Assembly (NCBI RefSeq): GCF_947503375.1
Contig: NZ_CANNDQ010000007.1
Location: forward strand, 62,001 to 126,000
Reading direction: 5' to 3'
DNA from: an uncultured Psychroserpens sp.
GTDB taxonomy: Bacteria; Bacteroidota; Bacteroidia; Flavobacteriales; Flavobacteriaceae
Length of the DNA stretch: 64,000 nt
Below the pieces are notes generated by a model. That model was not told the DNA's origin, searched no databases, and saw only the letters and a list, made by a program, of their open reading frames with translations. This document shows, in pieces, positions 15,780 to 26,178 of this stretch. Numbering within the stretch: the stretch's first letter is position 1; each line of letters begins with the position of its first letter. A program made the translations under genes and the position numbers.

Positions 15780-17780
15780 GTGGCAACTACCGAAACAAAC
15801 ATATTGAACAGATTATACTTCATAGCTGGATGTATGTTTGTCTTCGCATTGGCTGTTGTTTTTAAGTTGTGTAGTATTCAATTCATTCAAGGTGATGATT
15901 ATAGAGCACTTGCTGAAGAACGTACAGTTAAAAATCATGAGATTCCTGCAAATAGAGGTAACGTGTATTCTGCAGATGGTAGTTTGCTTGCAACTTCAAT
16001 TCCTAAATACGATATTAGAATTGATGCAGTGCAACCTAAAGACGTCATATTTAATAAGTACATAACAGCACTATCAGATTCATTGTCGAACTATTCGGGA
16101 AAACCTATAAGTTATCATCAAAACGCAATAAGTAAAGCTAGATCTAATAAAAATCGATATTTCCTTTTAGCACGTAACATAAGCTATTCAGATTACATAA
16201 GATTAAGAAACTTTCCAATGCTCAATCTCGGAGCTATAAAAGGAGGTTTAATTGTAGAGCAAACCACACGTAGAGAACATCCAATGGGAGGCATTGCTGA
16301 GCGCACTATTGGCTACGAACGAATTGATGAAAAAGGAAACATAACTCGTCCTGGTATTGATGGTGCATTTGGAGAGAAATATTTAAGAGGGGAAAATGGT
16401 TCAAGATTGAAACAAAAAATTGGTAACGGACAATGGAAACCAATTGTTGATTACAATCAAGTTGAGCCAAAAGACGGTTATGATGTGTATACAACTATTG
16501 ATGTGAACATACAAGACATTGCTCATCATTCTCTTTTAGGGCAATTGGAAAAATACGAAGCTGATCATGGTTGTGCAGTTGTAATGGATGTTAAAACTGG
16601 AGAGATTAAGGCGATTTCTAATTTAGGGCGTAATAAAGATGGGAAATATTATGAGCGCTTAAATTATGCTGTTGGTGAGAGTCATGAACCAGGATCAACA
16701 TTCAAGGTAATGGCCTTAATGGCTGCATTAGAAGATAAGGTCATTGATACGTCTACAATAGTCGATACTAAAAATGGGTCTAAACGTTTTTACGGTAGAA
16801 CCATTAGTGATTCTCGAGGTTATGGTAAAATTTCTGCTGCTAGAGCTTTAGAAGTGTCTTCAAATATTGGTTTAGCTACAATTCTTGACGATCATTATTC
16901 TAAGCAACCTAAAAAGTTTATCAATCGTATAAAAAACTGGCATCTAAATGAAACATTGGGTGTGTCAATTATAGGAGAAGGGAAGCCAGTAATACCAGAA
17001 CCTGGAGACGCTATATGGAGTAAAAATGCGTTGCCCTCAATGGCTTATGGATACAACATGCAAATGACACCTTTACAAACATTAACCTTTTATAATGCCA
17101 TAGCTAATAATGGTGAGATGGTTAAACCTAGGTTCATTAAAGCAGTAAAGGAGTTTGATAGAGAGATAGAGGTTTTTGATAAGGAATTACTTCATCAAAA
17201 AATATGTTCAGATAAAACCTTGGCTGAAATCCGTGAAATTTTAAAGAATGTTATCCTAAGAGGTACTGGCAAACGCATGTACTCAGAAAATTTCTCAATG
17301 GCTGGCAAAACAGGAACCGCAAGAACAGACTATAATAATTACGAAGAATGGCGTAAAGATAGAAAATACATTTCATCATTTGCTGGTTACTTTCCTGCAG
17401 ACCATCCAAAATATTCATGCATTGTAGTTATACATAAACCAAGTACTAAAGTGGGCTATTATGGTGCAGACGTATCTGGTCCAGTTTTTAAAAGAATTGC
17501 TCAAAAAATATATACCGAAACACCACTAATAGATGAAATTGAAACTTTAGAAGTAGTAAACACAAACGTTGAACAAGAGTTTGAATCCTATTATGAAATA
17601 GCGCAAACCTATAAAACCATTATGCCAAGTGTTGTTGGTCTTCCTGCAATGGATGCATTAGCACTATTAGAAAATATGGGACTTAAAGTTAAGCTTAGTG
17701 GAGCAGGAATTGTTAAATCTCAATCTGTAGAAAAAGGTAATAAAGTAAAACCGAATCAAATAATTGTCTTAGGAACTTAA
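15780..17780 (+). CDS. ftsI: Penicillin-binding protein 3 (FtsI), septal transpeptidase, with PASTA domain
   Basis: A 666-residue class B penicillin-binding protein that cross-links septal peptidoglycan. One N-terminal membrane anchor (about 11-30) is followed by the PBP dimer domain and the transpeptidase domain. The catalytic triad motifs are STFK with Ser306, SSN in EVSSNIG and KTG in MAGKTGTAR. A single PASTA domain forms the C-terminus (about 605-666, PSVVGLPAMDALALLENMG). The start codon is GTG, five bases after ftsL. Its stop overlaps the murE start (TAATG). Confidence 0.96.
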   Translation: MATTETNILNRLYFIAGCMFVFALAVVFKLCSIQFIQGDDYRALAEERTVKNHEIPANRGNVYSADGSLLATSIPKYDIRIDAVQPKDVIFNKYITALSDSLSNYSGKPISYHQNAISKARSNKNRYFLLARNISYSDYIRLRNFPMLNLGAIKGGLIVEQTTRREHPMGGIAERTIGYERIDEKGNITRPGIDGAFGEKYLRGENGSRLKQKIGNGQWKPIVDYNQVEPKDGYDVYTTIDVNIQDIAHHSLLGQLEKYEADHGCAVVMDVKTGEIKAISNLGRNKDGKYYERLNYAVGESHEPGSTFKVMALMAALEDKVIDTSTIVDTKNGSKRFYGRTISDSRGYGKISAARALEVSSNIGLATILDDHYSKQPKKFINRIKNWHLNETLGVSIIGEGKPVIPEPGDAIWSKNALPSMAYGYNMQMTPLQTLTFYNAIANNGEMVKPRFIKAVKEFDREIEVFDKELLHQKICSDKTLAEIREILKNVILRGTGKRMYSENFSMAGKTGTARTDYNNYEEWRKDRKYISSFAGYFPADHPKYSCIVVIHKPSTKVGYYGADVSGPVFKRIAQKIYTETPLIDEIETLEVVNTNVEQEFESYYEIAQTYKTIMPSVVGLPAMDALALLENMGLKVKLSGAGIVKSQSVEKGNKVKPNQIIVLGT

Positions 17781-19243
17781 TGATACAACTAAAAGACATA
17801 TTGTATAAAGTAACCATTAATGCCGTTGTTGGAAGTACAAGTGTAGATGTCAATATGTTACATTTTGATTCACGCGAAGTGTCTAAAGGAGATGTTTTTG
17901 TCGCTATTAAAGGTGTTGCTTCAGATGGTCATACGTTTATTGATAAAGTAATAGAAAAAGATGTCGTTGCGGTTATATGTGAACATCTTCCAGAGGTTTT
18001 AAAAGATGGTATTACATATGTAGAAGTTGCATCTTCTAGTCAAGCCATGGCATACATGGCTGCTAATTACTATGGCAATCCTTCTGAGAATTTACGCTTG
18101 GTTGGTGTTACAGGTACCAATGGAAAAACAACTGTTGCCACACTATTATATCAATTGTTTAAAAAAGCAGGTTTTAAAGTTGGGCTATTATCTACTGTAA
18201 AAATTATGGTGGATACAATTGAGTATAAAGCTACTCATACAACACCAGATTCACTAACTATCAATAAGTATTTACAATTGATGAATAATGAAGGTGTTGA
18301 GTATTGTTTTATGGAAGTTAGTTCTCATGGAATTCATCAAAACAGAACTACAGGGTTATCTTTTGAAGGTGGTATTTTTACGAACATATCTCACGATCAT
18401 TTAGACTATCACAACACTTTTGCTGAATACCGAGATGTGAAAAAAGCATTCTTTGATCAATTGTCAAAACAAGCCTTCGCATTAGTCAACATTGACGATA
18501 AAAATGGCTTGTTCATGATGCAAAATACCAAAGCTAAAAAATACACTTATGCACTTAAAACTTATGCAGATTATAAAGCACAAATATTAGAAAACGAATT
18601 AAGTGGATTGCTTCTGAAGTTAAACGGTAATGAACTTTGGACAAAACTCATAGGGAATTTCAATGCATATAACGTTGCGGCTATTTATGGTGCTGCAGAA
18701 TTATTAGGCTTAGAGAAAGTAGAAATACTAAGACTTATAAGTGAATTAGAAAGTGTAAGTGGTCGTTTTCAATATTTAATTTCAGATGAAAAAGTTACAG
18801 CTATTGTAGATTATGCTCATACGCCTGATGCTTTAAAAAATGTATTAGAAACTATTAATAGTATTCGTACTAAAAATGAAGAACTGATTACGGTTGTAGG
18901 ATGTGGTGGAGATAGAGATAAAACAAAACGACCAAAAATGGGGCATATTGCTTCATCACTGAGTACTAAGGTCATATTTACTAGTGATAATCCGAGAAGT
19001 GAAACACCAGAAGCAATCATAGAAGATATAGAAAAAGGAGTAGAGCCACAAAATTTTAAAAAAACAATATCAATTACAGATCGTAAGCAGGCCATTAAAA
19101 CAGCTTGTCAAATGGCCAATAGTAATGATATCATTTTAATTGCTGGGAAAGGTCATGAGACCTATCAAGAGATCAAAGGTGAACGTTTTGATTTCGATGA
19201 TTATAAAATTGTTCAAGATGTTTTAAAGCAGTTACAGAAATAA
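17780..19243 (+). CDS. murE: UDP-MurNAc-L-Ala-D-Glu: meso-diaminopimelate ligase
   Basis: MurE (487 residues) adds the third amino acid to the UDP-MurNAc dipeptide with ATP. The ATP loop is GVTGTNGKTTVATLL near residue 110-123. HTTPDS and EVSSHGIHQNRT are Mur ligase signatures, and the segment SDNPRSETPEAI matches the DNPR motif that selects meso-diaminopimelate over lysine. It is coupled to ftsI by overlapping stop and start codons. Confidence 0.97.
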   Translation: MIQLKDILYKVTINAVVGSTSVDVNMLHFDSREVSKGDVFVAIKGVASDGHTFIDKVIEKDVVAVICEHLPEVLKDGITYVEVASSSQAMAYMAANYYGNPSENLRLVGVTGTNGKTTVATLLYQLFKKAGFKVGLLSTVKIMVDTIEYKATHTTPDSLTINKYLQLMNNEGVEYCFMEVSSHGIHQNRTTGLSFEGGIFTNISHDHLDYHNTFAEYRDVKKAFFDQLSKQAFALVNIDDKNGLFMMQNTKAKKYTYALKTYADYKAQILENELSGLLLKLNGNELWTKLIGNFNAYNVAAIYGAAELLGLEKVEILRLISELESVSGRFQYLISDEKVTAIVDYAHTPDALKNVLETINSIRTKNEELITVVGCGGDRDKTKRPKMGHIASSLSTKVIFTSDNPRSETPEAIIEDIEKGVEPQNFKKTISITDRKQAIKTACQMANSNDIILIAGKGHETYQEIKGERFDFDDYKIVQDVLKQLQK

Positions 19244-19251
19244 ATTAGTCA

Positions 19252-20487
19252 ATGTTATATTATCTATTTGAATATTTAGAACAACAGTACCAATTGCCTG
19301 GCGCAAGTGTGTTTCAATTTATCACATTTAGAGCAGCATTGGCAATCATATGTTCACTATTATTCTCAACTATTTTTGGAAAGAAAATCATTGGTTATTT
19401 ACAAAAACAACAAGTCGGTGAAACAGTTAGAGACCTAGGACTTGCTGGACAAGTAGAAAAGGCAGGAACGCCTACAATGGGCGGAATTATAATTATACTC
19501 GCCACATTGTTGCCAGTTGTCTTATTTTCTAGGCTAGATAATATATATGTCATCATGCTTATTGTTACCACACTGTGGATGGGTTTAATAGGATTTATTG
19601 ATGATTATATCAAAGTGTTCAAAAAAGATAAAGAAGGATTAAAAGGACGTTTTAAGATATTAGGACAAGTAGGACTAGGTGTTTTTGTAGGAGCAGTAAT
19701 GTACTTTCATCCAGGCGTTACAATTAAGCAAGAGAAAGTAAATCCTCAGTTTTCTAATGAATTGATTACCCAAAGCTCAGAGAGCGAATTCTATGCAGAA
19801 GAGAGTCAATCGCTCAAAACAACAATTCCATTTGTGAAAGATAATGAATTCGACTATGCCACATTAGTATCGTGGTTAGGTGATGGATATCAAAACTATG
19901 CATGGCTCATTTTTATTCCAATAGTTATTTTCATTGTAACAGCTGTTTCAAATGGAGCTAATCTCACAGACGGTATTGATGGTTTGGCTGCTGGGAGTTC
20001 TGCCATTATAGTTTTTGCACTAGCAATATTTGCATTTGTATCTGGTAATATCGTGTTTTCAGATTATCTCAATGTAATGTTTATTCCAAGATTGGGAGAA
20101 GTAGTAGTTTTTATTGCTGCTTTTGTAGGTGCGCTTATTGGCTTCTTATGGTATAATACGTATCCGGCTCAAGTGTTTATGGGTGATACAGGGAGTTTGA
20201 CAATTGGTGGTGTGATCGCTGTTATAGCAATAGCAGTTCGTAAAGAATTACTTATTCCTTTATTATGTGGGATTTTCTTTGCCGAGTCATTATCAGTGAT
20301 CTTACAAGTAAGCTGGTTTAAATACACTCGGAAAAAGTATGGCGAAGGTCGACGTATTTTTAAAATGTCACCATTGCATCATCACTATCAGAAGTCGGGA
20401 TATCACGAAAGCAAAATAGTTACAAGGTTCTGGATCGTTGGAATTTTTCTAGCAATACTATCAATTGTAACACTCAAGTTGAGGTAG
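19252..20487 (+). CDS. mraY: Phospho-N-acetylmuramoyl-pentapeptide transferase
   Basis: MraY moves phospho-MurNAc-pentapeptide onto undecaprenyl phosphate, giving lipid I at the inner membrane. Motifs seen are GTPTMGGI, the catalytic [14 protein letters not shown] near residue 115, [12 protein letters not shown] and MSPLHHHY. At 411 residues it is about 50 longer than the Escherichia coli enzyme because of a hydrophilic insertion at about 156-213, which is a usual feature in Bacteroidetes. It ends directly at the murD start. Confidence 0.97.
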   Translation: MLYYLFEYLEQQYQLPGASVFQFITFRAALAIICSLLFSTIFGKKIIGYLQKQQVGETVRDLGLAGQVEKAGTPTMGGIIIILATLLPVVLFSRLDNIYVIMLIVTTLWMGLIGFIDDYIKVFKKDKEGLKGRFKILGQVGLGVFVGAVMYFHPGVTIKQEKVNPQFSNELITQSSESEFYAEESQSLKTTIPFVKDNEFDYATLVSWLGDGYQNYAWLIFIPIVIFIVTAVSNGANLTDGIDGLAAGSSAIIVFALAIFAFVSGNIVFSDYLNVMFIPRLGEVVVFIAAFVGALIGFLWYNTYPAQVFMGDTGSLTIGGVIAVIAIAVRKELLIPLLCGIFFAESLSVILQVSWFKYTRKKYGEGRRIFKMSPLHHHYQKSGYHESKIVTRFWIVGIFLAILSIVTLKLR

Positions 20488-21819
20488 ATGAAACGACTTG
20501 TAATATTAGGAGGAGGAGAAAGTGGCGTAGGTACAGCGCTATTAGGAAAAGAAAAAGGATATGAAGTTTTCGTGTCTGATAAAGGAGTTATAAAAGAAAA
20601 GTACAAACAAGTTCTTATACATAATGAGATTGAATTTGAAGATGGTCAGCATTCTGAGGGAAAAATTCTAAATGCAGATTTAGTCATGAAAAGTCCTGGT
20701 ATTCCAGATAAGATATCAATTGTAAAGCAAATCAAGAAAGCAGACATCTTAGTGGTTTCAGAAATTGAATTTGCATCGCAATATACTGAAGCGACTTTGA
20801 TTGGAATCACTGGTAGTAATGGTAAAACCACTACAGCAACACTAACTCATCATATTTTAAAGCAAGAGTTAGAAGTAGGTTTAGCAGGTAACATTGGAAC
20901 TAGTTTCGCGAAGCAGATTCTGCAAGATAATCCTCCCAATTATGTACTGGAAATTAGTAGTTTTCAGTTGGATGATATTGTTAGGTTTAAGCCAAAAATT
21001 GCAGTACTAATGAATATTACTCCAGATCATTTGGATCGATATGATTACGTTTTTGAAAATTATATCGCTTCAAAATTTAGGATTGCCAAAAACCAAACCC
21101 AAGATGATTATTTCATTTACGATGCAGATGATGAGGTCATCACGACTTGGCTAGAAAAGCATCCAATTCAATCAATATTAGTGCCATTTTCATTGACAAA
21201 AATTATTGAAAATGGAGCGTATTTAAAAAGAGAAAATATAAAAATAACAATAGATAACAACCAGATAATTATGCCAACAGCAAATTTAGCTTTAGAGGGA
21301 AAACACAATATTAAAAACGCTATGGCTGCTTCAACAGTAGCTCATTTATTAAAAATTAGAAAGCAAACCATTCGTGAGAGCTTAGAAAATTTTCAAGGTG
21401 TAGAGCATCGTTTAGAGCATGTGCTAAAGATTAATAAAGTACAATACATAAATGATTCTAAAGCAACCAATGTAAATGCTACTTACTATGCTTTAGAAAG
21501 TATGGATGCACCAACGGTTTGGATCGTTGGAGGCGAAGACAAAGGAAATGATTATCAAGAGTTATTTCAGTTTGTAAATGAAAAAGTCAAGGCTGTCATT
21601 TGCCTAGGTGTTAATAATGAAAAATTAATGCAAAGTTTTGGAAGTATGGTAGATGTTATTGTTGAAACTCAATTTATGAGTGAAGCAGTAAAAATTGCCT
21701 ACAAAATTGCTGAAGCTGGAGATAATGTACTCTTGTCACCTGCTTGTGCAAGTTTTGATCTATTTGAAAACTATGAAGATAGAGGGCGTCAATTTAAAGA
21801 GGCTGTTAGAAATTTATAA
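20488..21819 (+). CDS. murD: UDP-MurNAc-L-alanine: D-glutamate ligase
   Basis: MurD (443 residues) adds D-glutamate to UDP-MurNAc-L-Ala. The N-terminal LGGGESGVGTALLG is the UDP-binding loop, GITGSNGKTTTATL near 107-120 the ATP loop, EISSFQLDDI and MNITPDHLDRYD further family motifs, and SPACASFDLFENYEDRG the C-terminal signature. No gap separates it from mraY. Confidence 0.97.
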   Translation: MKRLVILGGGESGVGTALLGKEKGYEVFVSDKGVIKEKYKQVLIHNEIEFEDGQHSEGKILNADLVMKSPGIPDKISIVKQIKKADILVVSEIEFASQYTEATLIGITGSNGKTTTATLTHHILKQELEVGLAGNIGTSFAKQILQDNPPNYVLEISSFQLDDIVRFKPKIAVLMNITPDHLDRYDYVFENYIASKFRIAKNQTQDDYFIYDADDEVITTWLEKHPIQSILVPFSLTKIIENGAYLKRENIKITIDNNQIIMPTANLALEGKHNIKNAMAASTVAHLLKIRKQTIRESLENFQGVEHRLEHVLKINKVQYINDSKATNVNATYYALESMDAPTVWIVGGEDKGNDYQELFQFVNEKVKAVICLGVNNEKLMQSFGSMVDVIVETQFMSEAVKIAYKIAEAGDNVLLSPACASFDLFENYEDRGRQFKEAVRNL

Positions 21820-21828
21820 CAATTAAAA

Positions 21829-23022
21829 GTGCAAACACTGTTTAAAAACATAAAAGGAGATCGATTGATATGGGCTATTGCTGCTTTGTTGGCAATTTTC
21901 TCATTCCTTCCTGTGTATAGTGCTGCTAGCAACTTAGCTTATGTAGGAGGTTCGGGAAATACATTTGGTTTTTTTGTGAAACACTTCATGCATCTTTTTC
22001 TTGGATTTGCAATTATGTACGGTGTTCATAAAGTACCATATCGATATTTTAGAGGCTTGTCTATGGTAATGATTCCTATAGTTTTAGTATTACTGATTGT
22101 TACAATGCTTCAAGGAACAACCATTGAAGGCGCAAATGCAAGTCGATGGATTCAGATACCATTTGTAGGAATGTCATTTCAAACATCAACATTAGCAGCC
22201 GTTGTTTTGATGGTCTATGTTGCACGTTATTTATCTAAAATTCAAAATAAGGAAATCACCTTTGTAGAAACACTATTGCCACTTTGGGCTCCAGTATTTT
22301 TCATATTAATACTTATTTTACCAGCTAATTTCTCAACAACAGCAATTATATTTCTAATGGTAATGATGCTCACTTTTATTGGTGGTTATCCAATAAAATA
22401 TTTAGCTATTATTATTGGTGGCGGAATTGTTGCACTAGCATTATTCGTTCTTGTAGCTAAAGCATTTCCAGATTTTATGGATAATCGTATAGATACATGG
22501 ACAAGTAGAATAGAAAATTTTGCTAATGGTGAAGATACAGAAGCCGATTATCAAATTGAAAAGGCAAAAATTGCAATAGCAACTGGAGGTATACAAGGTG
22601 TTGGGCCAGGAAAGAGTGTCCAAAAAAACTTTTTACCACAGTCATCTTCAGATTTTATTTTTGCAATCATCATAGAAGAGTACGGTTTAATTGGTGGTCT
22701 GTTTTTACTGGTAATGTATTCTTGGTTACTGTTCAGAATAGTTATCGTCTCTCAAAAATCAGATACGATATTTGGTAAACTTTTAGTATTAGGTGTTGGT
22801 TTGCCAATAGTGTTTCAAGCATTAATCAATATGGCTGTAGCTGTTGAGTTGTTTCCGGTTACTGGGCAAACATTGCCACTAATTAGTAGCGGAGGAACGT
22901 CAATTTGGATGACCTGTTTAGCTATTGGAATTATATTAAGTGTAAGTGCAAAACGAGAAGAAATTAAAGAACAAGAGGTTAATGAAGATAATCCGTTAGA
23001 AATTTTAAGTGAAGCGATTTAA
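21829..23022 (+). CDS. ftsW: FtsW, SEDS septal peptidoglycan glycosyltransferase
   Basis: A 397-residue SEDS-family membrane protein with about ten helices that polymerises lipid II at the septum with FtsI. Visible signatures are [48 protein letters not shown] and the C-terminal [16 protein letters not shown]. The start is GTG, nine bases after murD. The stop overlaps the murG start. Confidence 0.95.
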   Translation: MQTLFKNIKGDRLIWAIAALLAIFSFLPVYSAASNLAYVGGSGNTFGFFVKHFMHLFLGFAIMYGVHKVPYRYFRGLSMVMIPIVLVLLIVTMLQGTTIEGANASRWIQIPFVGMSFQTSTLAAVVLMVYVARYLSKIQNKEITFVETLLPLWAPVFFILILILPANFSTTAIIFLMVMMLTFIGGYPIKYLAIIIGGGIVALALFVLVAKAFPDFMDNRIDTWTSRIENFANGEDTEADYQIEKAKIAIATGGIQGVGPGKSVQKNFLPQSSSDFIFAIIIEEYGLIGGLFLLVMYSWLLFRIVIVSQKSDTIFGKLLVLGVGLPIVFQALINMAVAVELFPVTGQTLPLISSGGTSIWMTCLAIGIILSVSAKREEIKEQEVNEDNPLEILSEAI

Positions 23023-24116
23023 TGAGTAATTATAAGATCATATTATCTGGAGGTGGTACAGGAGGACATATTTATCCTGCTATTGCTATTGCTAATGAGC
23101 TAAAATCTCGTTTTCCAGATGCTGAATTCTTGTTTGTTGGAGCTTTAGATCGAATGGAAATGGATAAAGTACCTCAAGCAGGCTATAAAATTGAAGGGCT
23201 ATGGATTTCAGGCATCCAACGTAAACTAACGCTGAAAAACTTGATGTTTCCTTTTAAACTAATCATTAGTTTATTGCGCTCGAGAAAAATAGTTAAAACG
23301 TTTCAGCCAAACGTAGCTATTGGTACTGGTGGTTTTGCAAGTGGACCACTATTGAAGGTGGCTTCCTCTAAAGGTGTGCCTAGTTTAATTCAAGAACAGA
23401 ATTCTTATCCTGGAATAACAAATAAACTATTAAGTAAGCGAGTGAATAAAATATGTGTGGCTTATGAAGGTCTTGAAAAATTCTTCCCTAAAGAAAAAAT
23501 AATACTCACCGGAAACCCAATACGTAAAGATTTACTCAATATTGCAAATAAACATATACAGGGTAAAGATGCATTCACATTGATACATAGCAAGCATACA
23601 TTGTTGGTGTTAGGCGGTAGTTTAGGAGCCAGACGCGTAAACCAATTAATTGAAAGTAAACTTGAATATTTTAAGTCGTTAAATGTGCAATTAATATGGC
23701 AGTGTGGAACACTATACTATCAACAATACAAACAGTATAATGAATTAAACCATGTACAAGTACATTCGTTTTTAAATAATATGGACATGGCCTACGCAGC
23801 TGCAGATGTTATTATTTCTAGAGCTGGAGCTGGTTCAGTATCAGAGCTTTGTGTAGTTGGCAAGCCTGTGGTTTTTATTCCGTCACCAAATGTAGCCGAA
23901 GATCATCAAACAAAAAATGCTAAAGCTATTGCAGATAAAGGTGCAGCAATTTTAATTAAGGAAAATGAGTTGGATGTAGCATTTGAACCTCAGTTTACAA
24001 AACTGATGGAATCTAAAGAAAAACAAGAAGAATTAAGTAAAGAAATAAGAAAATTAGCATTAATAAATGCAACAAAAGATATAGCAGACGAAGTTGAAAA
24101 ACTATTAAAGCAATAG
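23022..24116 (+). CDS. murG: UDP-GlcNAc: lipid I N-acetylglucosaminyltransferase
   Basis: MurG (364 residues, GT28) turns lipid I into lipid II on the inner face of the membrane. [20 protein letters not shown] is the first G loop, [12 protein letters not shown] and [12 protein letters not shown] are acceptor-site motifs, and [18 protein letters not shown] is the UDP-GlcNAc-binding region near residue 265. It overlaps ftsW by one base and abuts murC. Confidence 0.97.
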   Translation: MSNYKIILSGGGTGGHIYPAIAIANELKSRFPDAEFLFVGALDRMEMDKVPQAGYKIEGLWISGIQRKLTLKNLMFPFKLIISLLRSRKIVKTFQPNVAIGTGGFASGPLLKVASSKGVPSLIQEQNSYPGITNKLLSKRVNKICVAYEGLEKFFPKEKIILTGNPIRKDLLNIANKHIQGKDAFTLIHSKHTLLVLGGSLGARRVNQLIESKLEYFKSLNVQLIWQCGTLYYQQYKQYNELNHVQVHSFLNNMDMAYAAADVIISRAGAGSVSELCVVGKPVVFIPSPNVAEDHQTKNAKAIADKGAAILIKENELDVAFEPQFTKLMESKEKQEELSKEIRKLALINATKDIADEVEKLLKQ

Positions 24117-25469
24117 ATGAATCTAAAACACATAAATAGCGTATATTTTATTGGTATTGGTGGTATCGGAATGAGCGCTTTGGCTCGTTATTTTGTTGCT
24201 AAGGATCTAAAAATTGGTGGTTATGATAAAACAAAAACCAATATCACAGATGCGCTTGAAGCTTTGGGTGTTTCAATTCATTTCGAAGATAACATTGATT
24301 TGATTGACTCAGCATTTTTGAATCCTGAAAACACGCTTATTGTATTTACGCCGGCAATCCCAAAATACCATAGCGAATTAAATTACTTTAAAGCTAATGA
24401 CTTTCAAGTTATGAAGCGTTCTATGGTTTTAGGAGAGATTACAAAACAAACTTTTTGTCTTGCAGTTGCTGGAACTCACGGAAAAACCACCACTACCAGT
24501 ATTTTAGGGCATTTATTGAATAGTTGTAATGTTGAGGTTACTGCATTTTTAGGTGGAATTAGTGAGAACTATAATTCTAATTTAATTCTTAATGGAACCG
24601 ATGTAACTGTAGTTGAGGCCGATGAGTTTGATCGTTCCTTTTTAACCTTATCACCAGATATGGCCTGTATTACCTCAATGGATGCAGATCATTTAGATAT
24701 CTATGGCGATGCTACAGAGTTAATAAAATCATTTGAGGCGTTTTCTGAAAAAATTAAGCCTAATGGAAAATTATTTGTAAAAAATGGATTGTCAATAAAA
24801 GGAATTACTTACGGAATAGAAGATAATTCAGATTATTCTGTTCAAAATATAAAAATAATAAACGGTAGCTATGTGTTTGATGTTAAAACACCAAATGCAC
24901 TACTTGAAAATTTCAAATTTAGCCTACCTGGTAGACACAATCTGTCGAATGCATTAATAGCCTTGGCGATGTCTGTAGAATATGGTCTCCCTACACCGCA
25001 GCTCGCCAAGGGATTAGCATCTTATAAAGGTGTTAAACGCAGATTCACTTACCAGATCAAAACAGAAGAATTTGTATTTATTGATGATTATGCACATCAT
25101 CCTGAAGAAATAAATGCAGTACATCAAGCTGTTAGAGAAATGTACCCAAATAAAACTGTATTGGCTGTTTTTCAACCTCACTTATTTAGTAGGACTAAAG
25201 ATTTTGCTGATGAGTTTGCTAGAAGTCTATCGTATTTTGATGAAGTATTATTGCTAGATATTTATCCGGCTAGAGAGCTTCCAATTGATGGTGTTACATC
25301 AAAATGGTTACTTGGAAAAATTAATAATAAGCATAAAAAATTGGTTCAGAAATCTGAATTAATTAATGAAATAAAACAATCAACTGCACAGGTGTTATTA
25401 ACTATTGGAGCAGGAGATATTGGAGAAGAAGTTATACATATTAAACAAGCTTTGAGTGTTGCAAGTTAA
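24117..25469 (+). CDS. murC: UDP-MurNAc: L-alanine ligase
   Basis: MurC (450 residues) attaches the first amino acid to UDP-MurNAc. The N-terminal FIGIGGIGMSALARYF is the nucleotide loop, AGTHGKTTTTSILG near 118-131 the ATP loop, and VEADEFDRSF and DDYAHHPEEI are family motifs. It immediately follows murG and overlaps the ftsQ start. The ddl gene that often follows murC in proteobacteria is absent here. Confidence 0.97.
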   Translation: MNLKHINSVYFIGIGGIGMSALARYFVAKDLKIGGYDKTKTNITDALEALGVSIHFEDNIDLIDSAFLNPENTLIVFTPAIPKYHSELNYFKANDFQVMKRSMVLGEITKQTFCLAVAGTHGKTTTTSILGHLLNSCNVEVTAFLGGISENYNSNLILNGTDVTVVEADEFDRSFLTLSPDMACITSMDADHLDIYGDATELIKSFEAFSEKIKPNGKLFVKNGLSIKGITYGIEDNSDYSVQNIKIINGSYVFDVKTPNALLENFKFSLPGRHNLSNALIALAMSVEYGLPTPQLAKGLASYKGVKRRFTYQIKTEEFVFIDDYAHHPEEINAVHQAVREMYPNKTVLAVFQPHLFSRTKDFADEFARSLSYFDEVLLLDIYPARELPIDGVTSKWLLGKINNKHKKLVQKSELINEIKQSTAQVLLTIGAGDIGEEVIHIKQALSVAS

Positions 25470-26178
25470 ATTTACATATATAAAAGTTATTGTCTTACTG
25501 CTATTAGTGGTGTTCTTATTTGCGTTTTCATCTTATCGAAATGCGACACGTAAAGTAAGTAACCCAACAATAGAATTTATTGGCGATAATAATTTATTCG
25601 TAACTCAACAAACTGTTAGTAAATTGTTAATACAAAATCATGAGAGTGTTACGAACAAGCCTAAAGAAATTATAGATTTGAACGCATTGGAATCTGCCCT
25701 AAATTCTAATCCAATGATTGAGCAAGCACAAGTGTACATGACGGTTGATGGCTCAATCACAGCTAAGATTGAGCAAAAAAAACCTATAGCTAGAGTTAGT
25801 ACAAATGCATCTTATTACATAGATGAGCATGGATCGTATATGCCTTTATCAACAAATTATACGGCAAGGGTGCCATTAGTAACAGGAGCAATTGAAAAAA
25901 ATAATCTGTCAACTGTATATACAATAGCAAAAAAAGTTAGAGCGGATGAGTTTTTAACTAAGCATGTAGTAGAGATTCATCAAAATGAAGACCAATCTAT
26001 TGATTTGAAGTTAAGACAACAGGATTTTAAAATTCATTTAGGGACTCTAAAACTATTAGATAAAAAAATTAATAATCTGAAGGCTTTTTATTTAAAAGCT
26101 ATGAATGATAAAGTATTAGACAGCTATAGTGTCGTGAATTTAAAGTTTGATAAGCAAGTGATTTGCACCAAAAAGTAA
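25456..26178 (+). CDS. ftsQ: FtsQ-like cell-division protein
   Basis: A 240-residue bitopic protein with one N-terminal transmembrane helix (about 6-24) and a periplasmic POTRA/FtsQ-like domain, including NALESALNSNPMIEQAQVYM and the ITAKIEQKKPIARV strand. FtsQ recruits FtsL/FtsB partners to the division site. Sequence identity to classical FtsQ is low; position between murC and ftsA makes the call firm. The start is GTG (25456) or TTG (25459), inside the murC end. Confidence 0.87.
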   Translation: MLQVKFTYIKVIVLLLLVVFLFAFSSYRNATRKVSNPTIEFIGDNNLFVTQQTVSKLLIQNHESVTNKPKEIIDLNALESALNSNPMIEQAQVYMTVDGSITAKIEQKKPIARVSTNASYYIDEHGSYMPLSTNYTARVPLVTGAIEKNNLSTVYTIAKKVRADEFLTKHVVEIHQNEDQSIDLKLRQQDFKIHLGTLKLLDKKINNLKAFYLKAMNDKVLDSYSVVNLKFDKQVICTKK